The notes: generated from the letters alone by a model not told the origin. Shown: positions 38,240 to 53,434, counted from the first letter of the stretch. The stretch is 64,000 nt of DNA from Bos javanicus (GCF_032452875.1 NW_026893639.1:620001-684000); one strand, 5' to 3'. A program made the numbers and translations.

Positions 38240-40398
38240 TCAGTGTATGATAGCAAACATGATCAGCGCATGATCAGTCACATAATCAGCGCCATTAAGT
38301 CACGTGATCACTACATGATAGTCATGTGATCAGTCCATGCTCAGTCACGGTATCAGTGCATGATCAGCCACGTGATCAGTGCATGATCTGTCACATGATT
38401 AGTGTATGATCATCCACGTGATCAGTGCATGGGCAGTCATGTGATCAGTGCATGATATAGACGTGATCAGTGCATGATCAGTCTCGTGATCAGTGCATGA
38501 TGGCCTTATGATCAGTGCATGATCAGTCACCTGATGGGTGTATGATCATTCAGGTGACCTGTACATGGTAGCTACATGATCATTGCATGATCAGCCACGT
38601 GAGTAGTGCATGATAGCCAGGTGATCACTGCATGATCAGTCACGTGATCAGTGCATGATCAGTCATGTGAGCAGTACATGGTAGCTGCGTGATCATCGCA
38701 TGATCAGCCACGTGAGCAGTACATGATAGCCACGTGATCAGTGCATGATCAGACACGAGATCAGTGCATGATCAGTCACGTGATCAGTGCATGATCAGCC
38801 ACGTGATCAGTGCATGACCAGGCAAGTGATCAGTGTATGTCCAGCCAAGTGATCAGTACATGATAGCCACGTGATCAGTGCATGATCAGTCACGTCATCA
38901 GTGCATGATCAGTCAAGTGATCAGTGTATGATCAGCCACGTGATCAGTGCATCATCAGCCACATGATCAGTGCATGATCAGACTCGTGATCAGTGCATGA
39001 TGGCCACGTGATCAGTGCATGATCAGTCACCTGATGGGTGTATGATCATTCAGGTGACCTGTACATGGTAGCTACATGATCATTGCATGATCAGCCACGT
39101 GAGTAGTGCATGATAGCCACGTGATCACTGCATGATCAGTCACGTGATCAGTGCATGATCAGTCATGTGACCAGTACATGGTAGCTGCGTGATCATCGCA
39201 TGATCAGCCACGTGAGCAGTGCATGATAGCCACGTGATCAGTGCATGATCAGACACGTGATCAGTGCATGACCAGACAAGTGATCAGTGTATGTCCAGCC
39301 ACGTGATCAGTGCATGATCAGCCACATGATCAGTGCATGATCAATTACGTGATCAGTGCATGATCAGTCATGTGACCAGTACATGGTAGCTACGTGATCA
39401 TTGCCTGATCAGCCACGTGAGCAGTGCATGATAGCCACGTGATCAGTGCATGACCAGGCAAGTGATCAGTGTATGTCCAGCCAAGTGATCAGTGCATGAT
39501 AGCCACGTGATCAGTGCATGATCAGTCACGTCATCAGTGCATTATCAGTCACGTGATCAGTGTATGATCAGCCACGTGATCAGTGCATGATCAGCCACAT
39601 GATCAGTGCATGATCAGTCACGTGATCAGTGCATGATCAGTCATGTGACCAGTACATGGTAGCTACGTGATCATTGCCTGCTCAGTCACGTGATCAGTGC
39701 ATGATCAGCCACGTGATCAGTGCATGACCAGGCAAGTGATCAGTGTATGTCCAGCCAAGTGATCAGTGCATGATAGCCACGTGATCAGTGCATGATCATT
39801 CACCTGATGGGTGTATGATCATTCAGGTGACCAGTACATGGTAGCTACATGATCATTGCATGATCAGCCACGTGAGTAGTGCATGATAGCCAGGTGATCA
39901 CTGCATGATCAGTCACGTGATCAGTGCATTATCAGTCACGTGATCAGTGTATGATCAGCCACGTGATCAGTGCATGATCAGCCACATGATCAGTGCATGA
40001 TCAATTACGTGATCAGTGCATGATCAGTCATGTGACCAGTACATGGTAGCTACGTGATCATTGCATGATCAGCCACGTGAGCAGTGCATGATAGCCACGT
40101 GATCAGTGCATGATTAGCCATGTGATCAGTGCCTGATCAGTCACGTGATCAGTGCATGGTCAGTCACGTGATCAGTGCATGATCATCCACGTGATCAGTG
40201 CATGTAGTCATGTAGTCAATGCATGATAGCGCCGTGATCATTGCACGATCAGTCCCATGATGAGTGTATGATCAGCCAAGTGATCAGTGCAAGATAGCTA
40301 CGTGATCAGTGCATGATCAGTCACATGATCACTGCATGATCAGTCACGTGATGGGTGTGTTCAGCCACGTGAACAGTGCATGCTCAGTCACGTGATCA

Positions 40399-40642
40399 GG
40401 GCCTGCTGAGCTTCGTGATTACTGTCTGCTCATCTGCTTGACAATTTCCAGCTGAGCTGCACGATTCCTGCCTGTCATCTCCTTGACAATTGCCACCTGT
40501 GCCGCGTAATTCCTGCCTGCTCATCTACTTGATTATTGCCAGCTGAGCAGCATGATTTCTCAGAGCTGAGTTCCATGATTATAGCCTGCTGACTGATTCC
40601 TGCTTACTCAGCTCTATGTTCATTGCGTCCAGAGGCACATGA
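40399..40642 (+). repeat. Module 24, type B
   Basis: Last type B module with the full B-like 5' half (TCTCCTTGACAATTGCCACC). It has GCTTCGTGATT and CATTGCGTCCAGAGG changes. Confidence 0.9.
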
Positions 40643-41149
40643 TCAGTGTGTGACACCAAACATGATCAGCCCATGATCAGTCACATGATCAATGCATGAT
40701 AAGCCACGTGAGCAGTGCATGATCAATTATGTGATCAGTGCATGATCAGTCAAGTGACCAGTACATGGTAGCTGTGTGATCATTGCATGATCAGCCACGT
40801 GATCAGTGCATGATCAGCCACGTGATCAGTGCATGATACCACGTGATCAGTGCAGGATAGCCACGTGATCACTTCATGATTATTCACGTGATCTGTACAT
40901 GATCAGTCACGTGATACGTGTGTGATCAGCCAACTAATCAGTGCGTGATGAGCCATGTGATCAGTGCAGGATGAAGTACTTGATCAGTGCATGATCAGTC
41001 ACGTGACAAGTACATGGTAGCTACGTGATAATTGCGTGATCAGCCACGTGACAAGTGCATGATAGCCACGTGATCAGTGCATGATAGCCACGTGATCAGT
41101 GCATGATCAGTCATGTGATACGTGTGTGATCAGCCACGTGATCAGTGCA

Positions 41150-43350
41150 TGATATCCACGTGATCAGTGCATGTTAGCCACGTGATCAGTGCATGAGAGC
41201 CACATGATCAGTGCATGATCAGTCACGTGATACATGTGTGATCAGCCACGTGATCAGTGCATGATGAGCCACGTGATCAGTGCAGGATCAATTACGTGAT
41301 CATTGCATGATCAGTCACGTGACCTGTACATGGTTGCTACGTGATCGTTGCATGATCAGCCACGTGAGCAGAGCATGATAGCCACGTGATCAGTGCATGA
41401 TCAGTCACGTGATCAGTAGATGATCAGTCACGTGAACAGGACATGATCAGTTACGAGATCTGTGCATGATCAGTCACGTGACCAGTATATGGTAGCTATG
41501 TGATCGTTCCATGACGAGCCACGTGAGCAGTGTATGATAGCCACGTGATGTGTGCATGATGAGTTACGTGAGCAGAGTATGATCAGCCAGGTGATCAGTG
41601 CATGAGTGCCACATGATCAGTGCATGATATGTCACGTGACAGGTGTGTGATCAGCCACGACAACAGTGCATGTTCAGCCACGTGATCAGTCCATGATAGC
41701 CACGTGATCAGTGCATGATCAGTTACCTGAGCAGTGTATGATGAGCCACGTGATCAGTGCATTGTCAGACACGTGAAGAGTGTATGATCAGCCATGTGAT
41801 CAGTGCATGATATCCAAGTGATCAGTGCATGATCATCACGTGATCAGTTTATGATCAGCCACGTGAACAGTGCATGCTCAGTCACGTGATCAGGGCCTGC
41901 TGAGCTGCGTGATTACTGTCTGCTCATCTGCTTGACAATTGCCAGCTGAGCTGCACGATTCCTGCCTGTCATCTGCTTGACAATTGCCAGCTGTGCTGCC
42001 TAATTCCTGCTTGCTCAGCTGCTTGATTATTGCCAGCTGAGCAGCATGATTCCTCACACCTGAGTTCCATGATTATTGCCTGCTGACTGTTTGATTCGTG
42101 CCTACTCAGCTCTTTGTTTATTGCCTCCAGAGGCACATGATCAGTGTATGATAGCAAACATGATCAGTCACATGGTCAGAGCCATTAAGTCACGTGATCA
42201 CTACATGATAGTCATGTGATCAGTCCATGCTCAGTCACGGTATCAGTGCATGATCAGCCACGTGATCAGTGCATGATCAGCCAGGTGATCAGTTCATGAT
42301 CAGCCACGTGATCAGTGCATGATCAGTCACGTGATCAGTGCATGATCAGGCAGGTGATCAGTGCATGATCAGCCACGTGATCAGTGCATGATAGCCACGT
42401 GATCAGTGCATGATCAGTCACCTGGTGGGTGTATGATCAGTCACGTGACCTGTACATGGTAGCTACATGATCATTGCATGATCAGCCACGTGAGTAGTGC
42501 ATGATAGCCACGTGATCAGTGCATGATCAGTCACGTGATCAGTGCATGATCAGTCATGTGATCAGTGCATGACCTGGCACGTGATCAGTGCATGATCAGC
42601 CACGTGATCAGTGCATGATAGCCACGTGATCAGTGCATGATCAGTCACGTGATCAGTGCATGATCAGTCACGTGATCAGTGCATGATCAGCCACGTGATC
42701 AGTGCATGATCAGCCACGTGATCAGTGCATGATCAATTACGTGATCAGTGCATGATCAGTCACGTGACCAGTATGGTAGCTACGTGATCAGTGCATGATC
42801 AGCCACGTGATCAGTGCATGATAGCCACGTGATCAGTGCATGATCAGCCACGTGATCAGTGCATGATCAGCCACGTGATCAGTGCATGATCAATTACGTG
42901 ATCAGTGCATGATCAGTCACGTGACCAGTATATGGTAGCTACGTGATCATTGCATGATCAGCCACGTGATCAGTGCATGATAGCCACGTGATCAGTGCAT
43001 GATCAGTCACGTGATCAGTGCATGATCAGTCACGTGATCAGTGCATGATCCATTACGTGATCAGTGCATGATCAGTCACGTGATCAGTGCATGATAGCTA
43101 CGTGATCAGTGCATGATCAGCCACGTGATCAGTGCATGATAGCCACGTGATCAGTGCATGATCAGTCACGTGATCAGTGTATGATCATCCACGTGATCAG
43201 TGCATGACAGTCACGTGATCAGTGCATGATATAGCCGTGATCAGTGCATGATCAGTCACGTGATCAGTGCATGATCAGCCACGTGATCAGTGCATGATAG
43301 CCACGTGATCAGTGCATGATAGCCAGTGATCAGTGCATGATCAGTCACGT
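41150..43350 (+). repeat. 5.77-kb-offset block, copy 1
   Basis: Matches about 46,920-49,130: module start 41893 pairs with 47662 (offset 5,769), GACCTGGCAC at 42571 with 48349 (5,778), and the CATGACAGTCACG monomer near 43203 with one near 48983. The copy spans the change at 42.3 kb. Edges are approximate. Confidence 0.75.
41893..42140 (+). repeat. Module 25, type A long form
   Basis: Last module before the uniform domain. Its 3' flank lacks an 11-bp half monomer (CGCATGATCAG) near 42160. Confidence 0.9.
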
Positions 43351-43880
43351 GATCAGTGCATGATCAGCCACGTGATCAGTGCATGATTGCCAACTGATCA
43401 GTGCATGATCAGTCACGTGATCAGTGCATGATCAGTCACGTGATCAGTGCATGATCAGCCACGTGATCAGTGCATGATCAGTTACGTGATCAGTGCATGA
43501 TCAGTCACGTGATCAGTGCATGATCAGCCACGTGATCAGTGCATGATCAGCCACGTGATCAGTGCATGATCAGCCACGTGATCAGTGCATGATCAGCCAC
43601 GTGATCAGTGCATGATATGTCACGTGACAGGTGTGTGATCAGCCACGTGAACAGTGCATGTTCAGCCACGTGATCAGTGCATGATAGCCACGTGATCAGT
43701 GCATGATCAGTTACGTGAGCAGTGTATGATCAGCCACGTGATCAGTGCATGGTCAGACACGTGAACAGTGTATGATCAGCCACGTGATCAGTGCATGATA
43801 TCCAAGTGATCAGTGCATGATCATCACGTGATCAGTGTATGATCAGCCACGTGAACAGTGCATGCTCAGTCACGTGATCA

Positions 43881-44128
43881 GGGCCTGCTGAGCTGCGTGA
43901 TTACTGTCTGCTCATCTGCTTGACAATTGCCAGCTGAGCTGCACGATTCCTGCCTGTCATCTGCTTGACAATTGCCAGCTGTGCTGCGTAATTCCTGCCT
44001 GCTCAGCTGCTTGATTATTGCCAGCTGAGCAGCATGATTCCTCACAGCTGAGTTCCATGATTATTGCCTGCTGACTGTTTGATTCGTGCCTACTCAGCTC
44101 TTTGTTTATTGCCTCCAGAGGCACATGA
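43881..44128 (+). repeat. Module 26, type A long form
   Basis: First module inside the uniform domain. It is a near-consensus long A module. Confidence 0.9.
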
Positions 44129-46171
44129 TCAGTGTATGATAGCAAACATGATCAGCGCATGATCAGTCACATGATCAGCGCCATTAAGTCACGTGATCAC
44201 TACATGATAGTCATGTGATCAGTCCATGCTCAGTCACGGTATCAGTGCATGATCAGCCACGTGATCAGTGCATGATCAGCCACGTGATCAGTTCATGATA
44301 GCCATGTGATCAGTGCATGATCAGTCACGTGATCAGTGCATGATCAGTCACGTGATCAGTGCATGATCAGCCACGTGATCAGTGCATGATCATCACCTGA
44401 TGGGTGTATGATCAGTCACGTGACCAGTACATGGTAGCTACATGATCATTGCATGATCAGCCACGTGAGTAGTGCATGATAGCCACGTGATCAGTGCATG
44501 ATCAGTCACGTGATCAGTGCATGATCAGTCACGTGATCAGTGCATGATCAGCCACGTGATCAGTGCATGATCAGCCACGTGATCAGTGCATGATCAGTTA
44601 CGTGATCAGTGCATGATCAGTCACGTGATCAGTGCATGATAGCCACGTGATCAGTGCATGATCAGCCACGTGATCAGTGCATGATAGCCACGTGATCAGT
44701 GCATGATCAGTCACGTGATCAGTGCATGATCAGTCACGTGATCAGTGCATGATCAGTCACGTGATCAGTGCATGATCAATTACGTGATCAGTGCATGATC
44801 AGTCACGTGATCAGTGCATGGTAGCTACGTGATCATTGCATGATCAGCCACGTGATCAGTGCATGATAGCCACGTGATCAGTGCATGATCAGTCACGTGA
44901 TCAGTGCATGATCATCCACGTGATCAGTGCATGATCAGTCATGTGATCAGTGCATGATATAGACGTGATCAGTGCATGATCAGTCACGTGATCAGTGCAT
45001 GATCAGCCACGTGATCAGTGCATGATAGCCACGTGATCAGTGCATGATAGCCAGTGATCAGTGCATGATCAGTCACGTGATCAGTGCATGATCAGCCACG
45101 TGATCAGTGCATGATAGCCACGTGATCAGTGCATGATCAGTCACGTGATCAGTGCATGATCAGTCACGTGATCAGTGCATGATCAGCCACGTGATCAGTG
45201 CATGATCAGTTACGTGATCAGTGCATGATCAGCCACGTGATCAGTGCATGATAGCCACGTGATCAGTGCATGATCAGTCACTGATCAGTGTATGATCAGT
45301 CACGTGACCAGTACATGGTAGCTACATGATCATTGCATGATCAGCCACGTGATAGTGCATGATAGCCACGTGATCAGTGCATGATCAGTCACGTGATCAG
45401 TGCATGATCAGTCATGTGACCAGTGCATGGTAGCCACGTGATCAGTGCATGATCAGCCACGTGATCAGTGCATGATCAGCCACGTGATCAGTGCATGATC
45501 AGTCACGTGATCAGTGCATGATCAGCCACGTGATCAGTGCATGATAGCCACGTGATCAGTGCATGATCAGTCACGTGATCAGTGCATGATCAGTCACGTG
45601 ACCTGTACATGGTAGCTACGTGATCAGTGCATGATCAGCCACGTGATCAGTGCATGATAGCCACGTGATCAGTGCATGATCAGTCACGTGATCAGTGCAT
45701 GATCAGTCACGTGATCAGTGCATGATCAGCCACGTGATCAGTGCATGATCAGCCACGTGATCAGTGCATGATCAATTACGTGATCTGTGCATGATCAGTC
45801 ATGTGACCAGTGCATGGTAGCTACGTGATCATTGCATGATCAGCCACGTGAGCAGTGCATGATAGCCACGTGATCAGTGCATGATCAGCCACGTGATCAG
45901 TGCATGATCAGTCACGTGATCAGTGCATGATCAGTCACGTGATCAGTGCATGATCAGCCACGTGATCAGTGCATGTGGAGTCATGTAGTCAGTGCATGAT
46001 AGCGCCGTGATCAGTGCATGATCAGTCCCGTGATCAGTGTATGATCAGCCACGTGATCAGTGCATGATAGCTACGTGATCAGTGCATGATCAGTCACATG
46101 ATCAGTGCATGATCAGTCACGTGATCAGTGTGATCAGCCACGTGAACAGTGCATGCTCAGTCACGTGATCA

Positions 46172-46415
46172 GGGCCTGCTGAGCTGCGTGATTACTGTCT
46201 GCTCATCTGCTTGACAATTGCCAGCTGAGCTGCACGATTCCTGCCTGTCATCTGCTTGACAATTGCCAGCTGTGCTGCGTAATTCCTGCCTGCTCATCTG
46301 CTTGATTATTGCCAGCTGAGCAGCATGATTTCTCAGAGCTGAGTTCCATGATTATAGCCTGCTGACTGATTCCTGCCTACTCAGCTCTTTGTTCATTGCC
46401 TCCAGAGGCACATGA
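46172..46415 (+). repeat. Module 27, chimeric: A-like 5' half, B 3' half
   Basis: The 5' half reads TCTGCTTGACAATTGCCAGC, as in type A, while the 3' half has the B marks GATTTCTCAGAG and GACTGATTCC. The flank keeps GACACCAAACATG, but the preceding GTGTGTGAC has become GTGTATGAC. Confidence 0.88.
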
Positions 46416-46919
46416 TCAGTGTATGACACCAAACATGATCAGTGCATGATCAGTCACATGATCAGTGCATGATAAGCCACGTGATCAGTGCATGATCAGT
46501 TATGTGATCAGTGCATGATCAGTCACGTGATCAGTACATGGTAGCTGTGTGATCAGTGCATGATCAGCCACGTGATCAGTGCATGATCAGCCACGTGATC
46601 AGTGCATGATACCACGTGATCAGTGCATGATAGCCACGTGATCAGTGCATGATCAGTCACGTGATCAGTGCATGATCAGTCACGTGATCGTGTATGATCA
46701 GCCACTGATCAGTGCATGATCAGCCACGTGATCAGTGCATGATCAGTACGTGATCAGTGCATGATCAGTCACGTGACAGTACATGGTAGCTACGTGATCA
46801 TTGCATGATCAGCCACGTGATCAGTGCATGATAGCCACGTGATCAGTGCATGATAGCCACGTGATCAGTGCATGATCAGTCATGTGATACGTGTGTGATC
46901 AGCCACGTGATCAGTGCAT

Positions 46920-49130
46920 GATATCCACGTGATCAGTGCATGATAGCCACGTGATCAGTGCATGAGAGCCACGTGATCAGTGCATGATCAGTCACGTGAT
47001 ACATGTGTGATCAGCCACGTGATCAGTGCATGATGAGCCACGTGATCAGTGCAGGATCAATTACGTGATCAGTGCATGATCAGTCACGTGACCAGTACAT
47101 GGTTGCTACGTGATCGTTGCATGATCAGCCACGTGAGCAGAGCATGATAGCCACGTGATCAGTGCATGATCAGTCACGTGATCAGTAGATGATCAGTCAC
47201 GTGAACAGTGCATGATCAGTTACGTGATCTGTGCATGATCAGTCACGTGACCAGTATATGGTAGCTACGTGATCATTCCATGACGAGCCACGTGAGCAGT
47301 GCATGATAGCCACGTGATGTGTGCATGATGAGTTACGTGAGCAGAGTATGATCAGCCACGTGATCAGTGCATGAGTGCCACGTGATCAGTGCATGATATG
47401 TCACGTGACAGGTGTGTGATCAGCCACGAGAACAGTGCATGTTCAGCCACGTGATCAGTGCATGATAGCCACGTGATCAGTGCATGATCAGTTACGTGAG
47501 CAGTGTATGATCAGCCACGTGATCAGTGCATGGTCAGACACGTGAACAGTGTATGATCAGCCACGTGATCAGTGCATGATATCCAAGTGATCAGTGCATG
47601 ATCATCACGTGATCAGTGTATGATCAGCCACGTGAACAGTGCATGCTCAGTCACGTGATCTGGGCCTGCTGAGCTGCGTGATTACTGTCTGCTCATCTGC
47701 TTGACAATTGCCAGCTGAGCTGCACGATTCCTGCCTGTCATCTGCTTGACAATTGCCAGCTGTGCTGCGTAATTCCTGCCTGCTCAGCTGCTTGATTATT
47801 GCCAGCTGAGCAGCATGATTCCTCACACCTGAGTTCCATGATTATTGCCTGCTGACTGTTTGATTCGTGCCTACTCAGCTCTTTGTTTATTGCCTCCAGA
47901 GGCACATGATCAGTGTATGATAGCAAACATGATCAGCGCATGATCAGTCACATGATCAGCGCCATTAAGTCACGTGATCACTACATGATAGTCATGTGAT
48001 CAGTCCATGCTCAGTCACGGTATCAGTGCATGATCAGCCACGTGATCAGTGCATGATCAGCCACGTGATCAGTTCATGATAGCCATGTGATCAGTGCATG
48101 ATCAGTCACGTGATCAGTGCATGATCAGGCAGGTGATCAGTGCATGATCAGCCACGTGATCAGTGCATGATAGCCACGTGATCAGTGCATGATCAGTCAC
48201 CTGATGGGTGTATGATCAGTCACGTGACCGTACATGGTAGCTACATGATCATTGCATGATCAGCCACGTGAGTAGTGCATGATAGCCACGTGATCAGTGC
48301 ATGATCAGTCACGTGATCAGTGCATGATCAGTCATGTGATCAGTGCATGACCTGGCACGTGATCAGTGCATGATCAGCCACGTGATCAGTGCATGATAGC
48401 CACGTGATCAGTGCATGATCAGTCACGTGATCAGTGCATGATCAGTCACGTGATCAGTGCATGATCAGCCACGTGATCAGTGCATGATCAGCCACGTGAT
48501 CAGTGCATGATCAATTACGTGATCAGTGCATGATCAGTCACGTGATCAGTGCATGGTAGCTACGTGATCAGTGCATGATCAGCCACGTGATCAGTGCATG
48601 ATAGCCACGTGATCAGTGCATGATCAGCCACGTGATCAGTGCATGATCAGCCACGTGATCAGTGCATGATCAATTACGTGATCAGTGCATGATCAGTCAC
48701 GTGACCAGTGCATGGTAGCTACGTGATCATTGCATGATCAGCCACGTGATCAGTGCATGATAGCCACGTGATCAGTGCATGATCAGTCACGTGATCAGTG
48801 CATGATCAGTCACGTGATCAGTGCATGATCATTACGTGATCAGTGCATGATCAGTCACGTGATCAGTGCATGATAGCTACGTGATCAGTGCATGATCAGC
48901 CACGTGATCAGTGCATGATAGCCACGTGATCAGTGCATGATCAGTCACGTGATCAGTGTATGATCAGCCACGTGATCAGTGCATGACAGTCACGTGATCA
49001 GTGCATGATATAGCCGTGATCAGTGCATGATCAGTCACGTGATCAGTGCATGATCAGCCACGTGATCAGTGCATGATAGCCACGTGATCAGTGCATGATA
49101 GCCAGTGATCAGTGCATGATCAGTCACGTG
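46920..49130 (+). repeat. 5.77-kb-offset block, copy 2
   Basis: Partner of about 41,150-43,350, with a slowly rising offset that points to small insertions or losses. Confidence 0.75.
47662..47909 (+). repeat. Module 28, type A long form
   Basis: Long A module with GATTCCTCACACC. It is followed by 4.1 kb without a module, the longest such interval in the window. Confidence 0.9.
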
Positions 49131-49389
49131 ATCAGTGCATGATCAGCCACGTGATCAGTGCATGATCAGTCACGTGATCAGTGCATGATCATCCACGTGA
49201 TCAGTGCATGATCAGTCATGTGATCAGTGCATGATATAGCCGTGATCAGTGCATGATCAGTCACGTGATCAGTGCATGATAGCCACGTGATCAGTGCATG
49301 ATCAGTCACGTGATCAGTGCATGATCATTCACGTGACCAGTACATGGTAGCTACGTGATCATTGCATGATCAGCCACGTGATCAGTGCA

Positions 49390-51180
49390 TGATAGCCACG
49401 TGATCAGTGCATGATCAGTCACGTGATCAGTGCCATTAAGTCACGTGATCAGTGCATGATAGTCATGTGATCAGTGCATGATCAGTCACGTGTCAGTGCA
49501 TGATCAGCCACGTGATCAGTGCATGATCAGTCACGTGATCAGTGTATGATCATCCACGTGATCAGTGCATGATCAGTCATGTGATCAGTGCATGATATAG
49601 ACGTGATCAGTGCATGATCAGTCACGTGATCAGTGCATGATCAGCCACGTGATCAGTGCATGATCAGTCACGTGATCAGTGCATGATCAGCCACGTGATC
49701 AGTGCATGATCAGCCACGTGATCAGTGCATGATCAGTCACGTGAGCATGTATGATCAGCCACGTGATCAGTGCATGATAGCCACGTGATCAGTGCATGAT
49801 CAGTCACGTGATCAGTGCATGATCATCCACGTGATCAGTGCATGATCAGTCACGTGATCAGTGCATGATCAGCCACGTGATCAGTGCATGATAGCCAGTG
49901 ATCAGTGCATGATAGCCACGTGATCAGTGCATGATCAGTCACGTGATCAGTGCATGATCAGCCACGTGATCAGTGCATGATCAGTCACGTGATCAGTGCA
50001 TGATCAGCCACGTGATCAGTGCATGATAGCCACGTGATCAGTGCATGATCAGCCACGTGATCAGTGCATGATCAGTTACGTGATCAGTGCATGATCAGTC
50101 ACGTGACCAGTGCATGGTAGCTACGTGATCAGTGCATGATCAGCCACGTGATCAGTGCATGATAGCCACGTGATCAGTGCATGATCAGTCACGTGATCAG
50201 TGTGTGATCAGCCACGTGATCAGTGCATGATATCCACGTGATCAGTGCATGATAGCCACGTGATCAGTGCATGATAGTCACGTGATCAGTGCATGATCAG
50301 CACGTGATCAGTGCATGATCAGCCACGTGATCAGTGCATGATAGCCACGTGATCAGTGCATGATCAGTTACGTGATCAGTGCATGATCAGTCACGTGATC
50401 AGTGCATGATAGCACGTGATCAGTGCATGATCAGCCACGTGATCAGTGCATGATAGCCACGTGATCAGTGCATGATCAGTACGTGATCAGTGCATGATCA
50501 GCCACGTGATCAGTGCATGATCAGTCACGTGATCAGTGCATGATCAGCCACGTGATCAGTGCATGATACCACGTGATCAGTGCATGATCAGTCACGTGAT
50601 CAGTGCATGATCAGCCACGTGATCAGTGCATGATATCCACGTGATCAGTGCATGATAGCCACGTGATCAGTGCATGATCAGTCACGTGATCAGTGCATGA
50701 TCAGTCACGTGATCAGTGCATGATCAGCCACGTGATCAGTGCATGATAGTCACGTGATCAGTGCATGATCAGTCACGTGATCAGTGCATGATCAGTCACG
50801 TGATCAGTACATGATAGCTACGTGATCAGTGCATGATCAGTCACGTGATCAGTGCATGATAGCCACGTGATCAGTGCATGATCAGCACGTGATCAGTGCA
50901 TGATCAGCCACGTGATCAGTGCATGATCAGTCACGTGATCAGTGCATGATCAGTCACGTGATCAGTGCATGATCAGCCACGTGATCAGTGCATGATAGCC
51001 ACGTGATCAGTGCATGATCAGTCACCTGATCAGTGCATGATCAGTCACGTGACCAGTACATGGTAGCTACATGATCATTGCATGATCAGCCACGTGATAG
51101 TGCATGATAGCCACGTGATCAGTGCATGATCAGTCACGTGATCAGTGCATGATCAGTCATGTGACCAGTACATGGTAGCT
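49390..51180 (+). repeat. 12.75-kb-offset block, copy 1
   Basis: Monomer order matches about 62,140-63,930. Landmarks are GATACCACG at 50565 and 63312 (offset 12,747), and GTAGCTACATGATCATTG at 51063 and 63808 (12,745). All monomers are close to consensus, so small deletions are the main markers. Edges are approximate. Confidence 0.7.
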
Positions 51181-52006
51181 ACGTGATCAGTGCATGATCA
51201 GCCACGTGATCAGTGCATGATAGCCACGTGATCAGTGCATGATCAGTCACGTGATCAGTGCATGATCAGTCACGTGATCAGTGCATGATAAGTCACGTGA
51301 TCAGTGCATGATCAGTCACGTGATCAGTGCATGATCAGTCACGTGATCAGTGCATGGTAGCTACGTGATCAGTGCATGATCAGCCACGTGATCAGTGCAT
51401 GATAGCCACGTGATCAGTGCATGATCAGTCACGTGATCAGTGCATGATCAGTCACGTGATCAGTGCATGATCAGTCACGTGATCAGTGCATGATCAATTA
51501 CGTGATCAGTGCATGATCAGTCACGTGATCAGTACATGGTTGCAATGTGATCAGTGCATGATCAGCCACGTGATCAGTGCATGATAGCCACGTGATCAGT
51601 GCATGATCAGTCACGTGATCAGTGCATGATCAGTCACGTGATCAGTGCATGATCAGTTACGTGATCAGTGCATGATCAGTCACGTGACCAGTATATGGTA
51701 GCCACGTGATCATTGCATGACAGCCACGTGATCAGTGCATGATAGCCACGTGATCAGTGCATGATCAGTCACGTGATCAGTGCATGATCAGCCACGTGAT
51801 CAGTGCATGATGCCACGTGATCAGTGCATGATCAGTTACGTGAGCAGTGTATGATCAGCCACGTGATCAGTGCATGGTCAGACACGTGAACAGTGTATGA
51901 TCAGCCACGTGATCAGTGCATGATATCCAAGTGATCAGTGCATGATCAATCACGTGATCAGTGTATGATCAGCCACGTGAACAGTGCATGCTCAGTCACG
52001 TGATCA

Positions 52007-52250
52007 GGGCCTGCTGAGCTGCGTGATTACTGTCTGCTCATCTGCTTGACAATTGCCAGCTGAGCTGCACGATTCCTGCCTGTCATCTGCTTGACAATTG
52101 CCAGCTGTGCTGCGTAATTCCTGCCTGCTCAGCTACTTGATTATTGCCAGCTGAGCAGCATGATTTCTCAGAGCTGAGTTCCATGATTATTGCCTGCTGA
52201 CTGATTCGTGCCTACTCAGCTCTTTGTTCATTGCCTCCAGAGGCACATGA
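52007..52250 (+). repeat. Module 29, chimeric B with extra A features
   Basis: A-like 5' half, B-type GATTTCTCAGAG, then A-like ATTATTGCC and GATTCGTGCC, with the 4-bp shorter B spacing kept. It is a mosaic of both types. Confidence 0.88.
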
Positions 52251-53186
52251 TCAGTGTATGACACCAAACATGATCAGCACATGATCAGTCACATGATCAA
52301 TGCATGATAAGCCACGTGATCAGTGCATGATCAATTACGTGATCAGTGCATGATCAGTCATGTGATCAGTACATGGTAGCTGCGTGATCAGTGCATGATC
52401 AGCCACGTGATCAGTGCATGATCAGCCACGTGATCAGTGCATGATCAGTCACGTGATCAGTGCATGATAGCTACGTGATCAGTGCATGATCAGCCACGTG
52501 ATCAGTGCATGATAGCCACGTGATCAGTGCATGATCAGTCACGTGATCAGTGCATGATCAGCCACGTGATCAGTGCATGATCAGCCACGTGATCAGTGCA
52601 TGATAGCCACGTGATCAGTGCAGGATCAATTACGTGATCAGTGCATGATCAGTCACGTGACCAGTACATGGTTGCTACGTGATCATTGCATGATCAGCCA
52701 CGTGAGCAGTGCATGATAGCCACGTGATCAGTGCATGATCAGTCACGTGATCAGTAGATGTTCAGTCACGTGAACAGGGCATGATCATTTACGTGATCTG
52801 TGCATGATCAGTCACGTGACCAGTATATGGTAGCTACGTGATCATTGCATGACGAGCCACGTGAGCAGTGCATGATAGCCACGTGATGTGTGCATGATCA
52901 GTTACGTGAGCAGAGTATGATCAGCCACGTGATCAGTGCATGAGTGCCACGTGATCAGTGCATGATCAGTCACGTGATCAGTGCATGATCAGCCACGTGA
53001 TCAGTGCATGATCAGACACGTGATCAGTGTATGATCAGCCACGTGATCAGTGCATGGTCAGACACGTGAACAGTGTATGATCAGCCACGTGATCAGTGCA
53101 TGATATCCAAGTGATCAGTGCATGATCAATCACGTGATCAGTGTATGATCAGCCACGTGAACAGTGCATGCTCAGTCACGTGATCT

Positions 53187-53434
53187 GGGCCTGCTGAGCT
53201 GCGTGATTACTGTCTGCTCATCTGCTTGACAATTGCCAGCTGAGCTGCACGATTCCTGCCTGTCATCTGCTTGACAATTGCCAGCTGTGCTGCGTAATTC
53301 CTGCCTGCTCAGCTGCTTGATTATTGCCAGCTGAGCAGCATGATTCCTCACACCTGAGTTCCATGATTATTGCCTGCTGACTGTTTGATTCGTGCCTACT
53401 CAGCTCTTTGTTTATTGCCTCCAGAGGCACATGA
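53187..53434 (+). repeat. Module 30, type A long form
   Basis: Long A module at the edge of a patch (about 52,700-53,900) that still holds the older rare monomer variants. Confidence 0.9.

Larger units (their letters stand above)
37412..42300 (+). repeat. Reshuffled monomer region with local repeats
   Basis: Holds modules 23-25. Between 38,480 and 40,100 the same runs of monomers (GATGGGTGTATGATCATTC, ACCAGGCAAGTGATC, TATGTCCAGCC) appear several times at spacings of about 0.45-0.8 kb, as expected from repeated unequal exchange. Its 3' end is the sharp change into the uniform domain. Confidence 0.8.
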
